DNA of 33,745 bases. Source: CAYYNP01 sp964472545 (GTDB lineage: Bacteria > Planctomycetota > Planctomycetia > Pirellulales > Thermoguttaceae). The position numbers and the translations under genes were made by a program. Where the stretch lies: assembly GCA_964472545.1 (NCBI GenBank), contig CAYYNP010000077.1:1-33745 (forward strand), in the 5' to 3' direction. Position 1 is the stretch's first letter, and every line of letters starts with the position of its first letter. Positions 9,826 to 17,413 of the stretch are shown piece after piece. The notes beneath the pieces are model-generated. The model saw only the letters and a program-made list of their open reading frames with translations. It was not told the origin of the DNA and did not search any database.

Positions 9826-11178
9826 CTAGAACAGGAAGATCATGTCGAAGCCGCCGGAGATTTGGTCGTCCTCGGTTCCGCCGTCAAACGGCGTGGCAAC
9901 TCCGTCGAACGTATCGTAGCGGATCTCGGGCCGCAGAATGAAGTTGTCGCAGGGCGTCCAGTTCAGTCCGGCCGTCAGGGCGGTGAAGGCACCGGCGCCC
10001 GCGCCGGCGACCCTCGTGCCGTCGTCGTCGCGGAACCACTCGACCCGCATTCCGGCGCCCCAGCACTCGTTGATCGTGTACAGAAAGTACTGATTGAAGC
10101 CGTACCACTCGTTGTCGCCGGCACCAAGTCCGTCGTTGATACCGAGATCGTGCTGGAAGACGTAAGTCAGCCTTTCGGTCAGCGCGAGTTCCAAGCAGAC
10201 GCTGTTCATGTAGACGTCGCCGCCGTCGGCTCCGCCGGGCCATCCCATGTCGCCGAAGGTCACCGCCCAGATCACCGTCGCGTTCTCGGAGATTTCGGTG
10301 CTGATGCCGCCGAGGAAGGTCGACGCCTCGTTGTTGTTCTCGAACCCGCTGTCCCAGCCCATCGTCCAACCGCCGAAGCCGGTGATGGCGTCGGTCAGGG
10401 GCATCTCGGCCAGGAATCCGGTGTGCGTGAACGGCTCGCCGTAAAACATCGTGTAGGCGTGGGAGTAGAAGAAGTTGTCCGGTGCGGGCACGACCTCCCA
10501 GCCGATGTTCGTGTAGAAGTGGCCCATCTTGATCCTCAGATCGTTGATGGCCAACTCCGCGTAGAACTGCGGGATCGCGGAGCCGTAATCTCGCGAACTG
10601 TTCCAACCGGAATCCCATCCTCCGTCACCAAAGGCCTGGGTGTCGGGGCCGTCGGCACCAAACACGTAGTCGACGCGAAATCCCCAGTCGGTGCCGTAGC
10701 CGCCCGTCTCGGCAACGCGCTCGGCATGCAACCAGAGTTGATGCATGAGGAAGCCGTCGCTGGTGTTGTTGAAACCCAACGGCCCGTTGCCGTCGACGCC
10801 GCTGTTGCCGTGGGCATTGACGAACATCCCGGCCGAGACCCAGCCGCCGATGTCGATCCGGTTGGCCTTCAGGCAACCGAAGTCCGCCAGCCCACATCCG
10901 CCGGCTCCACATGCCGAACCCTTTGCACAGCCTCCGCCACAAGCCGCCGGCTCGCAAGTTCCACAGCCCACATCACACGCGATGTCTGGCCGCTGCTCAG
11001 CGGCCGCCTTACCACCACCCTCGTCGTCCGGCGAGAAGTAGGGATAGCTCTCGGTGAATTGGGCCTGTTGCACCGACAGCGGTTGCTGCAAGTCGGCCGC
11101 ATTCAACGTGCCGGCAAAAGCCAGGCACATCAGCGCGGCGACCAGGGCAACCGCGGCCGTAAAGTACGAATTTCTCAT
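9826..11178 (-). CDS. putative beta-barrel porin (BBP2/OmpL-like), Cys-rich N-terminus
   Basis: Outer-membrane protein of 450 aa. A signal peptide occupies residues 1-26 (ALVAALMCLAFAGTLNA). Then comes a linker of about 60 residues with a dense cysteine cluster (CDVGCGTCEPAACGGGC and following, about ten Cys). A long beta-rich region follows, with alternating aromatic strands and an Asp/Gly-rich loop in each turn, ending in FDMIFLF, the terminal Phe typical of outer-membrane barrels. This fits the planctomycete BBP2/OmpL-like porin family. The start at 11178 is preceded by GTGGAG. It is monocistronic, with its own terminator. The cysteine cluster may anchor or crosslink the protein at the cell surface; that is inference. 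The transported solute is unknown; closeness to amtB need not mean shared regulation. Confidence 0.78.
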   Translation of the reverse strand: MRNSYFTAAVALVAALMCLAFAGTLNAADLQQPLSVQQAQFTESYPYFSPDDEGGGKAAAEQRPDIACDVGCGTCEPAACGGGCAKGSACGAGGCGLADFGCLKANRIDIGGWVSAGMFVNAHGNSGVDGNGPLGFNNTSDGFLMHQLWLHAERVAETGGYGTDWGFRVDYVFGADGPDTQAFGDGGWDSGWNSSRDYGSAIPQFYAELAINDLRIKMGHFYTNIGWEVVPAPDNFFYSHAYTMFYGEPFTHTGFLAEMPLTDAITGFGGWTMGWDSGFENNNEASTFLGGISTEISENATVIWAVTFGDMGWPGGADGGDVYMNSVCLELALTERLTYVFQHDLGINDGLGAGDNEWYGFNQYFLYTINECWGAGMRVEWFRDDDGTRVAGAGAGAFTALTAGLNWTPCDNFILRPEIRYDTFDGVATPFDGGTEDDQISGGFDMIFLF

Positions 11179-11653
11179 GATCAAAGTACTCCACTTGTAA
11201 TGGGGGTATGAGTAGGGGCACGCGAGCCCCGAGTGTTGACCTCCCGGGCTCGTGCGGGGTCTACCGGAGCGCTGAGGATTGTTGCCAGGAGGTCGAGCTA
11301 GGCACGGTGGGGTGGGGTGGGGTGGGGTTGGTTGGGGTCGGGGTGCCAAGCAACCGCTCTCAACACGGGGGCCAAACCGCTAAAAAATGCGACTTCGGGA
11401 AGAATGGCGGCCATCCATCTTCCGTGACGTTGCTTGGCACAGATTTGCTATCGGACTGTCTGCCGAGGCCCGTCCACACGAAACAGGGAAGAATACGTCC
11501 GACGGGGCAGCTTTGGCAACCTGGGTGAAAAGATGTGTCGGCTGGGAAAAGTCTGCCGCTTCGGCAAGTCCAAAGACACCGATCGGGGGCATTCTCGGGC
11601 GGACTACGGCGGCCGAGCCCCCCACGGCAACAAGGATGAGCGCCCCCCGCTGC
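11179..11653. other. 475-bp intergenic region upstream of the porin gene, no supported gene
   Basis: This region should hold the porin promoter, which I could not place. It contains a bulged hairpin (11218-11229 with 11246-11255) in the presumed leader and a run of six G4 blocks (11309-11343). Short open frames on both strands lack ribosome-binding sites and family resemblance. Confidence 0.5.
11309..11343 (+). repeat. G-quadruplex-type GGGGT tandem repeat
   Basis: Runs of four G occur at 11309-11312, 11314-11317, 11319-11322 and 11324-11327, each separated by a single T. Two more runs follow at 11334-11337 and 11340-11343. This is a near-ideal G-quadruplex sequence, about 130 bp upstream of the porin start. 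The G-rich strand is opposite to the porin mRNA sense. Confidence 0.75.
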
Positions 11654-12784
11654 CTAAGAAACAGCGCTGCGAATCTCTCCCCGAACGTGAGTGTCTTGCT
11701 CGACCGTTAACCGGTCCTGCAACACCCGCCGACCTTCCTCGCACGGCAGTTGCCCCAGGGCCCAGGCCGAAGCACCGCGGACGATCGGATCGGGGTCGCT
11801 GAGCCCCTGCTGCAAAGGGGGTATCCAGGCACGATTCGGCCGGTTGCCCAGGGCAATCAACGCGTTGCGAAGCAGCCCGCATCGCTTCGCGCGCCAGATG
11901 GGAGATCGGCGAAAACGCTCTCGGAACGCCCGCTCGTCGAGCGCGACGACATCGGCCAGGTCGACGGGATTCATACCACCGGGGAGATAACCACCGTGGG
12001 GATACAGGTCCGGTTCGTCCGTCGGCGGAGTGTCGCGGTTGTGGGGGCAAGCCTCTTGACAGGCGTCACAGCCGAACAGCCGGTTGTCGATCGCACCGCG
12101 CAACTGCGATGGAATGGGCCCGGCTAATTCGACCGTCAGACAACTGACGCACTTTCGAGCATCGAGCCGGTACGGCGCCGTCAACGCCCCGCTAGGACAT
12201 GCTTCGAGACAAGCGCGGCACGTGCCGCAGAGATCGCGATCGTGCGGCGCGTCGTAGCGGAGTGCTTCCGTAGTTAGGAGCCCGCCCAGGAAGATCCAAC
12301 TACCGAGCCGCTCGTTCAACAGCAGCGTGTTCTTACCGATGTGGCCCAGTCCGGCCAGTTGGGCAAACTGCTTCTCCAAGATCGGCGCCGTATCCACCAC
12401 GCCGCGGACTTCCGCCCCCGGTACCAGCCGGCGGTGAAAATCGGCCAGTTGATGGAGCCGGCCGCGGGCCAGATCGTGGTAGTCGGTCCCCCAGGCGTAG
12501 CGTGAAACTCTGCCCTGGCCGGCGTTTGCTTCGTTCGGTTCGGCCGATCGGTAGTTGATCGCCAGCATCAGCACGCTGCGGACACCGGCGAGTAGGTGGC
12601 GTGGATGCTGGTAGGCTTCGATCCGCCCGGACAAGTAGTCCAGCGGGCCGGCCAGCCCGTCGGCCAGCCAACGGCGCAACGACTCGGTTTCCGGCGGGGT
12701 GATCGCCGGTGCGGCGCCGGCCAGATCGAAGCCGAGACGCGCGGCCTCTGCTTTCAACTCGTCGGTCAGGGCTTCTGGCGTCAT
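11654..12784 (-). CDS. queG: epoxyqueuosine reductase
   Basis: Cobalamin-dependent iron-sulfur enzyme that reduces epoxyqueuosine to queuosine in tRNA, the last step of the pathway; cytoplasmic. The 376-aa product has the QueG N-terminal domain with the catalytic aspartate in VVDTAPILEKQFAQLAGLG. Two 4Fe-4S ferredoxin motifs follow, CGTCRACLEACPSGAL and CVSC with CDACQEACPHN. The C-terminus has HEAT-like repeats ending in the PIVRGASAWALGQL segment, as in known QueG proteins. The start at 12784 gives a normal N-terminus. It has no same-strand neighbour, so it is probably monocistronic. No other queuosine gene is in the window. Confidence 0.94.
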   Translation of the reverse strand: MTPEALTDELKAEAARLGFDLAGAAPAITPPETESLRRWLADGLAGPLDYLSGRIEAYQHPRHLLAGVRSVLMLAINYRSAEPNEANAGQGRVSRYAWGTDYHDLARGRLHQLADFHRRLVPGAEVRGVVDTAPILEKQFAQLAGLGHIGKNTLLLNERLGSWIFLGGLLTTEALRYDAPHDRDLCGTCRACLEACPSGALTAPYRLDARKCVSCLTVELAGPIPSQLRGAIDNRLFGCDACQEACPHNRDTPPTDEPDLYPHGGYLPGGMNPVDLADVVALDERAFRERFRRSPIWRAKRCGLLRNALIALGNRPNRAWIPPLQQGLSDPDPIVRGASAWALGQLPCEEGRRVLQDRLTVEQDTHVRGEIRSAVS

Positions 12785-12986
12785 CGCGGTCTGCGGGGCA
12801 ATTGGAACAGAAGGCTGCGCGGTGGGTCAATCGGATCGCCGGTGGTGGTTTGCCAACTCAGATTATTCGTGACATGGGGCCGGTTGCCAATCCACCCGCC
12901 AGATTGTCACGCGAACGGGGCGGTGATTACCCGGGCAGCGATTTACCCGGAATGGCTGTTTCCGCACAAAAATATCCTTCAGGGTA

Positions 12987-13014
12987 TTGAAAAACCCAAG
13001 AACTCTGATAGCAT
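12987..13014 (+). promoter_or_regulatory. candidate promoter of the NPYV secreted protein gene
   Basis: TTGAAA (12987-12992), a 16-bp spacer and TAGCAT (13009-13014) lie in a local AT-rich patch about 60 bp before the start at 13076. The rest of the 291-bp gap holds no recognisable gene. Confidence 0.45.
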
Positions 13015-13075
13015 AACGGTGTCGTGGAAGTCCAATCCGTGGGCACGGGAGCAGACAGCACAGGAGAATGCAGCA

Positions 13076-13537
13076 ATGTACGCAAGATTGACGGTTTCGC
13101 TGCTTCTGGCCCTCTTGGCGATCTCCGTGTATCCGGCCGCGGCCGATGCTTGGGGACATGGCGGCACCTTCTACTCGGTTACGGCGTGGGACTACCAGCC
13201 ACATCGCACCTATTTGAGCCTGCGCAACACACTCCCGTACTATACGCTACACCCGCCCGTATACTATAGTGACGTGATCCGGCGTCCCTACGGGTGGAGC
13301 CCTTACGCTGCCTTTCCATCGGTGGCGCCGCCGACCGGCCAGCCGCCGGTTCCGCTGGTGATTTCCAACCCCTATGTGGCCGGCACATCGGTGACCGGCC
13401 GTACGGGGCCGTCCCGCCCGGCTCCTCTACGAATCGTCAATCCTTACGTCGCCCAGCCGGGCGCCCCGGGCGTGAGCCCCGCGGCCGTATCGCCTCCGCA
13501 ACCGAGAGTGGTCTACCCCTCGACATTGCCGAAGTAG
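13076..13537 (+). CDS. secreted Pro/Tyr-rich protein with two NPYV motifs, function unknown
   Basis: Short exported protein of 153 aa. The signal peptide is residues 1-24 (LTVSLLLALLAISVYPAAADA). The mature part is rich in Pro, Tyr and Ser and has no predicted domain. Two near-repeats stand out: PLVISNPYVAG and PLRIVNPYVAQ, about 30 residues apart. I recall similar NPYV/NPYF-bearing small exported proteins in other planctomycetes, but have no function for them. The start is the ATG at 13076 with AGGAG at 13062-13066; the frame is open further upstream, but that part crosses the promoter. A cell-envelope or surface role is possible. Confidence 0.7.
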   Translation: MYARLTVSLLLALLAISVYPAAADAWGHGGTFYSVTAWDYQPHRTYLSLRNTLPYYTLHPPVYYSDVIRRPYGWSPYAAFPSVAPPTGQPPVPLVISNPYVAGTSVTGRTGPSRPAPLRIVNPYVAQPGAPGVSPAAVSPPQPRVVYPSTLPK

Positions 13538-13604
13538 GGCGGACAAAGGTCCTCCGTCTCGAGCGGGGAGATCTACGGACCTTCGGGAAACCGCGGGAAC
13601 TGAT

Positions 13605-13633
13605 CTGGCGTGGAAACCGCGCCTGGCTACAAT
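13605..13633 (+). promoter_or_regulatory. candidate promoter of the glycosyltransferase gene
   Basis: CTGGCG (13605-13610), a 17-bp spacer and TACAAT (13628-13633). The ATG at 13632 overlaps the -10 hexamer, so it cannot be the translation start if this promoter is real. That argues for the start at 13719. Confidence 0.45.
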
Positions 13634-13718
13634 GTGCGGCCTGTCCCGTTCTGGGGTCACGGATCGGCGGGTTTGCTCGCCGACCGGCCCACAGCCTTTC
13701 TCGATCGGGCCAAGTACG

Positions 13719-14825
13719 TTGAGCCATCCGACCGTAGCCGACGCCGACGCGCCCCGGATTCTCATCGTCCGCCTCAGCGCCATCGGCGACGTGGTCCAGC
13801 AGATGCCGGTGGCCTGTGCGTTGCGGGAGCGGTTTCCCAGGGCGTTTCTGGCGTGGGCCGTGGAGCCGCGGGCGGCGCCGGTGCTGCGGGGACACGCGGC
13901 GCTGGACGAGTTGATCGAGTTGCCCGGCGGCTGGTGGAAATCGCCGAGAATCGCCTGGCGGCTGCGGCGGCGTTTACACGCGCTGCGGTTCGACGTGGCA
14001 TTGGAGGCGCAGGGGCTGACCAAGGCGGCCATCTTGGCTCGGCTTTCGGGGGCTCGCCGCCGCATCGGATTCGGCCGTCCCTGGGGCCGAGAATTGAGCC
14101 GGTGGTTCAATAACGAATTGGTCGATACGGCGGTGGACCACGTGGTCGATCGAAATCTGATGTTGCTGCGGCCGCTGGGAATCGAGTGGCCGGCCGTGCG
14201 GTTTGGCGTACCCGACCACGCAGCCGATCGGGCGGACGCCGCCGAAACGATATGCCACACCGGTCTGGAAGACGGCTTTGCGATCATCAACGCGGGGGCC
14301 GGTTGGCCTTCGAAACTCTGGCCCGTCGGGCGCTACGCGGCGGTGGCACAATACTTGGGCACGGTCCACGCCCTCCCCACGCTCGTGCTGTGGGGCCTGG
14401 GCGAAGAACGTCGGCTGGCCGAGCAAATCGTGGCCAATTCGGCCGGTCACGCTCGCATGGGTTCGCCCACCAGCCTCACGCAACTGGCGGCATTGGCCCG
14501 CCGCTGCCGGCTGTTCATCGGTTCCGACACCGGCCCCCTCCACTTGGCCGCGGCCGTGGAAGCGCCCTGTATCGGGCTCTACGGACCCTGGCCGGCGAAG
14601 CGCCACGGCCCCTATGGACCCGGACACGTCAGCCTGCAAGAGGTCGTCTTTGAAGGCACCACGCGGCAACGACGTACCGCTCCGCCGCATATGATGGGGG
14701 CAATCAGCACGGAAATGGTCTGCCAGGCGTGCGCGATGATCCTCGCTCACACGGGGCAGGAAGCCGCGCCGACGGCCAGGTCGGCACGCTACGCTGCCGG
14801 TCTGCCCTCGACGTCGTATCGGTAG
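13719..14825 (+). CDS. glycosyltransferase family 9 (heptosyltransferase-like) protein
   Basis: GT-B-fold glycosyltransferase of the ADP-heptose:LPS heptosyltransferase family, acting at the cytoplasmic face on lipopolysaccharide or a similar glycan. About 368 aa from the chosen TTG start. The N-terminal domain opens with ILIVRLSAIGDVVQQMPVA. The C-terminal domain has NAGAGWPSKLWPVGRYAAVA and the nucleotide-sugar motif FIGSDTGPLHLAAAVEAPCIGLYGP. An ATG at 13632 would add 29 unconserved residues and overlaps a -10 box; the TTG at 13719 puts the first beta strand about 13 residues in, as usual for the family. The Shine-Dalgarno is weak for both. Its end overlaps the convergent DUF4254 gene by 37 bp. 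The acceptor sugar is unknown. Confidence 0.85.
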   Translation: MSHPTVADADAPRILIVRLSAIGDVVQQMPVACALRERFPRAFLAWAVEPRAAPVLRGHAALDELIELPGGWWKSPRIAWRLRRRLHALRFDVALEAQGLTKAAILARLSGARRRIGFGRPWGRELSRWFNNELVDTAVDHVVDRNLMLLRPLGIEWPAVRFGVPDHAADRADAAETICHTGLEDGFAIINAGAGWPSKLWPVGRYAAVAQYLGTVHALPTLVLWGLGEERRLAEQIVANSAGHARMGSPTSLTQLAALARRCRLFIGSDTGPLHLAAAVEAPCIGLYGPWPAKRHGPYGPGHVSLQEVVFEGTTRQRRTAPPHMMGAISTEMVCQACAMILAHTGQEAAPTARSARYAAGLPSTSYR

Positions 14826-15394
14826 GGGCTGGCCAATACGTCGGCCGACGGTTTGAACTGCCGGTAGACTTTCAAACGCTTACGCCCGCAAGAGAGGTCT
14901 TCGAACAGTTCGCCGAGGGATAGTGTCAGATCGGCGTGCTGCTGCCGCAAAACTTGCAGCAGGGCCTCGCCCTTCTCACACGGCCGGCCCGCCACGGCGG
15001 CAACCGCCACCCGCTGTCTCAACGGTTCGATCCGCACGGCCAGGATCGAAAGCCGATCGATCGCACTGCCGGGGGTCTCCGTGTTCAGCCCTGCATCGGG
15101 GGCCGGCTCGACGTGGGCGTTGCACAACTCGCTCAACAGGTAGTAGTCGAGTTGCTCGATGAACTCGTTCCGCTGCCCATTCAATGCGTCGATGGTCCGC
15201 TGCAGCGCGGCGAGTTGGGCGTCGGTAGCGTCGATCCCGCGGAGTGCCTCGTGCTCGTGCCGCAGGCAGTAGTTCACCTGATGCTCTCGGCAGACGAACT
15301 GCAAGAAGCCCCGGTACGGATTGTCGATCGGCCGGTGGTGCCATCGCCGCATGGTCTCTTGCTGCAAGTCGGTGATTGCCTCGACGTCGATCAT
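14789..15394 (-). CDS. DUF4254 domain-containing protein
   Basis: Predicted cytoplasmic helical protein of 201 aa, without transmembrane segments. It matches the DUF4254 family as I know it: MIDVEAITDLQQETMRRWH at the start, IDNPYRGFLQFVCREHQVNYCLRHEHE, then RNEFIEQLDYYLL and the family signature ETPGSAIDRLSILAVRIEPL. No biochemical function is established. The start at 15394 has GGAGAG upstream and fits the family N-terminus. The gene is convergent with the GT9 gene and shares its last 37 bp with it. DUF4254 genes often sit beside glycosyltransferases in planctomycetes, so a role in glycan assembly is a reasonable guess. Confidence 0.85.
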   Translation of the reverse strand: MIDVEAITDLQQETMRRWHHRPIDNPYRGFLQFVCREHQVNYCLRHEHEALRGIDATDAQLAALQRTIDALNGQRNEFIEQLDYYLLSELCNAHVEPAPDAGLNTETPGSAIDRLSILAVRIEPLRQRVAVAAVAGRPCEKGEALLQVLRQQHADLTLSLGELFEDLSCGRKRLKVYRQFKPSADVLASPYRYDVEGRPAA

Positions 15395-15720
15395 CTCGTT
15401 CTCTCCGGTGAAACAGACTCCTTTGGGGGGCACAGAGGGTCGTATCGCGCACCCAGAATTGTCATCGGCCAGCGACGAAGGTTCCCAACAGCGACTTCCG
15501 GCAAGATCGCTGACCGGTTCTGGCCAAGGCATGTGATTAGCCCCAGCGAATTACAAAATACCCCTCATGCGAGGCGCTTTCCTGTTCGTCGCGGGCCGGG
15601 TCGCCTACAATGAGCGACTTCCGCTCGCCCGATTGCCCGTCTGTGGTGAGGATCGCTCACACATCGCCGCGGCCGGGCCGTCAGGAATCCGCGATCATCC
15701 GTCCGAAAGTACAACTCCCA
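15395..15720. other. divergent intergenic region between DUF4254 and a membrane protein gene
   Basis: A 326-bp non-coding gap between divergent genes. It holds the -10-like TACAAT at 15606-15611 for the plus-strand gene. It must also hold the DUF4254 promoter, which I could not place with confidence. No gene, hairpin or repeat is apparent. Confidence 0.4.
15606..15611 (+). promoter_or_regulatory. -10 box (TACAAT) upstream of the 156-aa membrane protein
   Basis: TACAAT sits 110 bp before the start at 15721. As at 13628, an in-frame ATG (15610) overlaps the hexamer and is unlikely to be the true start. No good -35 was seen at 16-18 bp. Confidence 0.35.
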
Positions 15721-16191
15721 ATGGACTTCCTTTCCTCGGCCGCGGTCTCCCTGTTCCTGCTGCTCTGTGCGGCGGGGCTGATGTGGATGCACGTGCGGAC
15801 CTGGCAGGGCGTGAAGCAGCAGCGTGCAACGCCGGAGGAGATCGACTACCGCTATCGGCAGTTTCGCCGCCGCATGCAGAGCAGCGCGCTGTTGGCCGTG
15901 TCGGCGGTGGCGGTGTTCATCGGGCAGTGGATTCCGCTTCAGCGGGTGATCCTGGCAGCGGTCTTCTGGGGCGGCGTGGTGTTGCTGCTGGTCTGGGTGG
16001 GACTACTGGCTTTGGTCGACATCTGGGCCACAAAACACTACTTCGGACGCCTGCGACAGACCTACGTCATTGAGCAGGCCAAGCTGCAAGCCGAGATCCG
16101 CCGCATTCGGGCAATGCGCGGCAACGGCAAGGCGGCCGACCACGATGCGGACATCGACTCTGAGAAACCGGAGGACGGTGCTGCACCGTAG
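15721..16191 (+). CDS. small integral membrane protein, function unknown
   Basis: The 156-aa product has three hydrophobic spans, at roughly residues 5-24 (VSLFLLLCAAGLMWM), 55-75 (ALLAVSAVAVFIG) and 80-103 (VILAAVFWGGVVLLLVWVGLLALV). A charged cytoplasmic C-terminal tail follows, with a likely short coiled coil (QAKLQAEIRRIRAMRG) and acidic end. Not recognised as a known family. The start at 15721 gives a hydrophobic N-terminus directly; an in-frame ATG at 15610 would add 37 Pro/Arg-rich residues and overlaps a -10 box. The stop TAG (16189-16191) is the first of a chain of TAGs provided by the 15-bp tandem repeat that begins at 16184. Confidence 0.65.
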   Translation: MDFLSSAAVSLFLLLCAAGLMWMHVRTWQGVKQQRATPEEIDYRYRQFRRRMQSSALLAVSAVAVFIGQWIPLQRVILAAVFWGGVVLLLVWVGLLALVDIWATKHYFGRLRQTYVIEQAKLQAEIRRIRAMRGNGKAADHDADIDSEKPEDGAAP

Positions 16192-16273
16192 AAGGTGACA
16201 CCGTAGAAGGTGACACCGTAGAAGGTGACACCGTAGAAGGCGACACCGTAGAAGGCCGCGCCGTAGACGGTCG
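16184..16273. repeat. 15-bp tandem repeat, six units
   Basis: Six head-to-tail units start at 16184, 16199, 16214, 16229, 16244 and 16259. The first three are identical (CACCGTAGAAGGTGA); the fourth has one change, and the last two are progressively more divergent. Unit 1 covers the stop codon of the upstream gene. Unit 6 overlaps the -35 of the next promoter. Each unit junction forms GGTGACACC, a small palindrome. The unit length is a multiple of three, so every unit repeats TAG in the same frame. Confidence 0.9.
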
Positions 16274-16292
16274 GCAACGGCGGCAGTAGAAT
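16264..16292 (+). promoter_or_regulatory. candidate promoter of the 237-aa membrane protein
   Basis: TAGACG (16264-16269), a 17-bp spacer and TAGAAT (16287-16292) lie about 80 bp before the start at 16371. The -35 is inside the last, degenerate unit of the tandem repeat. Confidence 0.5.
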
Positions 16293-16370
16293 GAGTGGCT
16301 GTACACCATTTCAGCGGGGTGAGGCGTTCCACCTACAGAACGTCTCACGAGGCATCTTGGGAACCGGTTG

Positions 16371-17084
16371 ATGGAGTTGATTCGCTACTTCTGGCACAGC
16401 GTGTTCGTGATGAACACGTTCCACACCTGCCTGGCCTTGGGGCCGGTGGCGATCTATCTGGTGTTGCTCGGGGCGATCAACCTGGCTCGGCGGCCGCTGC
16501 TGGTCTCCGGCTTGCGCGACACCACCGCGTTGGCGTTGGCCGTCTCGGGCTTCATGATCGTCGGGCCGATCCAGTTCTGCTTTCCCGTCGCCGCGGCCGA
16601 ATACTACGGGGCGACCGTCTGGTTCCTGCTGCTGGCGTTTTACGGGATGTGCCTGGTGCTGATGCTGTTGCTGTTGCGGCCACGGCTGGTGATCTACAAC
16701 ATCTCGGCCGATCAGTTGCGGCCCGTGCTGGCCGAATTGGTCGAGCGGCTCGACGCCGACGCCCGCTGGGTCGGCGACGTGCTGTTACTGCCGGGCCTGG
16801 GCGTGCAGTTGCACGTGGTCCACTGGCCGATGATGCGAAACGTCTCGTTGACCTCCGTCGGCGGCAACCAGGACTACGTCGGATGGCGGAAGCTCGAACA
16901 AGCGCTCGACAGCGCACTGCGCCGCGTGGAGCATCGCCGCAACCCCCGGGGAATCAGCCTGCTCAGCGCCGGCACGCTGATCGCGGCCGCGTTGGTCTGG
17001 GCCGTGCTCCGCAATCCGCAACCGGTGACCGAAGCCCTGATGGGCATCGGCGAGGCCGTCAGCGGGGTCTTTCAGCCGCGATGA
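16371..17084 (+). CDS. integral membrane protein, function unknown
   Basis: The 237-aa product has hydrophobic spans at roughly residues 10-35 (MNTFHTCLALGPVAIYLVLLGAI in part), 48-70, 76-102 (VWFLLLAFYGMCLVLMLLLL) and 200-215 (LLSAGTLIAAALVWAVL). A soluble stretch of about 90 residues lies between spans three and four. Not recognised as a known family. The start is the ATG at 16371; a TTG lies immediately upstream, in frame. It is convergent with the ASCH gene, with one base between the stop codons and no terminator hairpin. Confidence 0.65.
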   Translation: MELIRYFWHSVFVMNTFHTCLALGPVAIYLVLLGAINLARRPLLVSGLRDTTALALAVSGFMIVGPIQFCFPVAAAEYYGATVWFLLLAFYGMCLVLMLLLLRPRLVIYNISADQLRPVLAELVERLDADARWVGDVLLLPGLGVQLHVVHWPMMRNVSLTSVGGNQDYVGWRKLEQALDSALRRVEHRRNPRGISLLSAGTLIAAALVWAVLRNPQPVTEALMGIGEAVSGVFQPR

Positions 17085-17085
17085 G

Positions 17086-17406
17086 TCAACGCTTCTTCTG
17101 CTCCTGCGGCGGTAGCAATCGAAAGCCGATCCGAAACGCGAGGTAGCCGGCGTCGAGTTGCTCGGGATACAGCCTCGCTATCTCGGAGCGAAGCTGCTCG
17201 GCCGTCTCGAACCCGTCGGGCCGGGCGTCGTCGTCGGTCAGCGTATCGAGCTGCACCTGATCGACCGCCGTGATACGGATGTACCCCGCCCCCAGAATGT
17301 AACTCCGCTGGCCCGCGCGCATCTTGCGATGTTTCCAGAGGCGGATCGTCTGGGTCTTCCGGCCCTCTCGGATCGCCGGCAGGAATTTCTTCTTAAACAA
17401 CAGCAT
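17086..17406 (-). CDS. ASCH domain-containing protein
   Basis: Small soluble protein of 106 aa with the ASCH fold, which is related to PUA domains and is linked to RNA binding or, in some members, to acetylcytidine amidohydrolase activity. The signature is the N-terminal LLFKKKFLPAIREGRKTQTIRLWKHRKMRAGQ, followed by a short strand GYIRITAVDQVQ. The start at 17406 has AGGA just inside the end of the upstream gene. It lies 7 bp downstream of the 771-aa secreted protein on the same strand and is probably co-transcribed with it, although their jobs are not obviously linked. Family assignment is good; substrate unknown. Confidence 0.82.
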   Translation of the reverse strand: MLLFKKKFLPAIREGRKTQTIRLWKHRKMRAGQRSYILGAGYIRITAVDQVQLDTLTDDDARPDGFETAEQLRSEIARLYPEQLDAGYLAFRIGFRLLPPQEQKKR

Positions 17407-17413
17407 GATCGTC

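Noticed and set aside
9535..11211. A 558-codon open frame opposite the porin gene
   Set aside because: It reads through the porin terminator hairpin and mirrors the porin codons; no ribosome-binding site or domain.
11434..11802. Possible small basic protein upstream of queG
   Set aside because: No ribosome-binding site or family match, and its 3' third is antisense to queG.
16184..16273. Possible CRISPR-like array
   Set aside because: Units are 15 bp, head to tail and without spacers; it is a simple tandem repeat.
16062..16348. Pentapeptide-like FYGVT repeats on the minus strand
   Set aside because: They arise only because the 15-bp tandem repeat is read in reverse; no ribosome-binding site, and most of the frame is antisense to the membrane protein gene.
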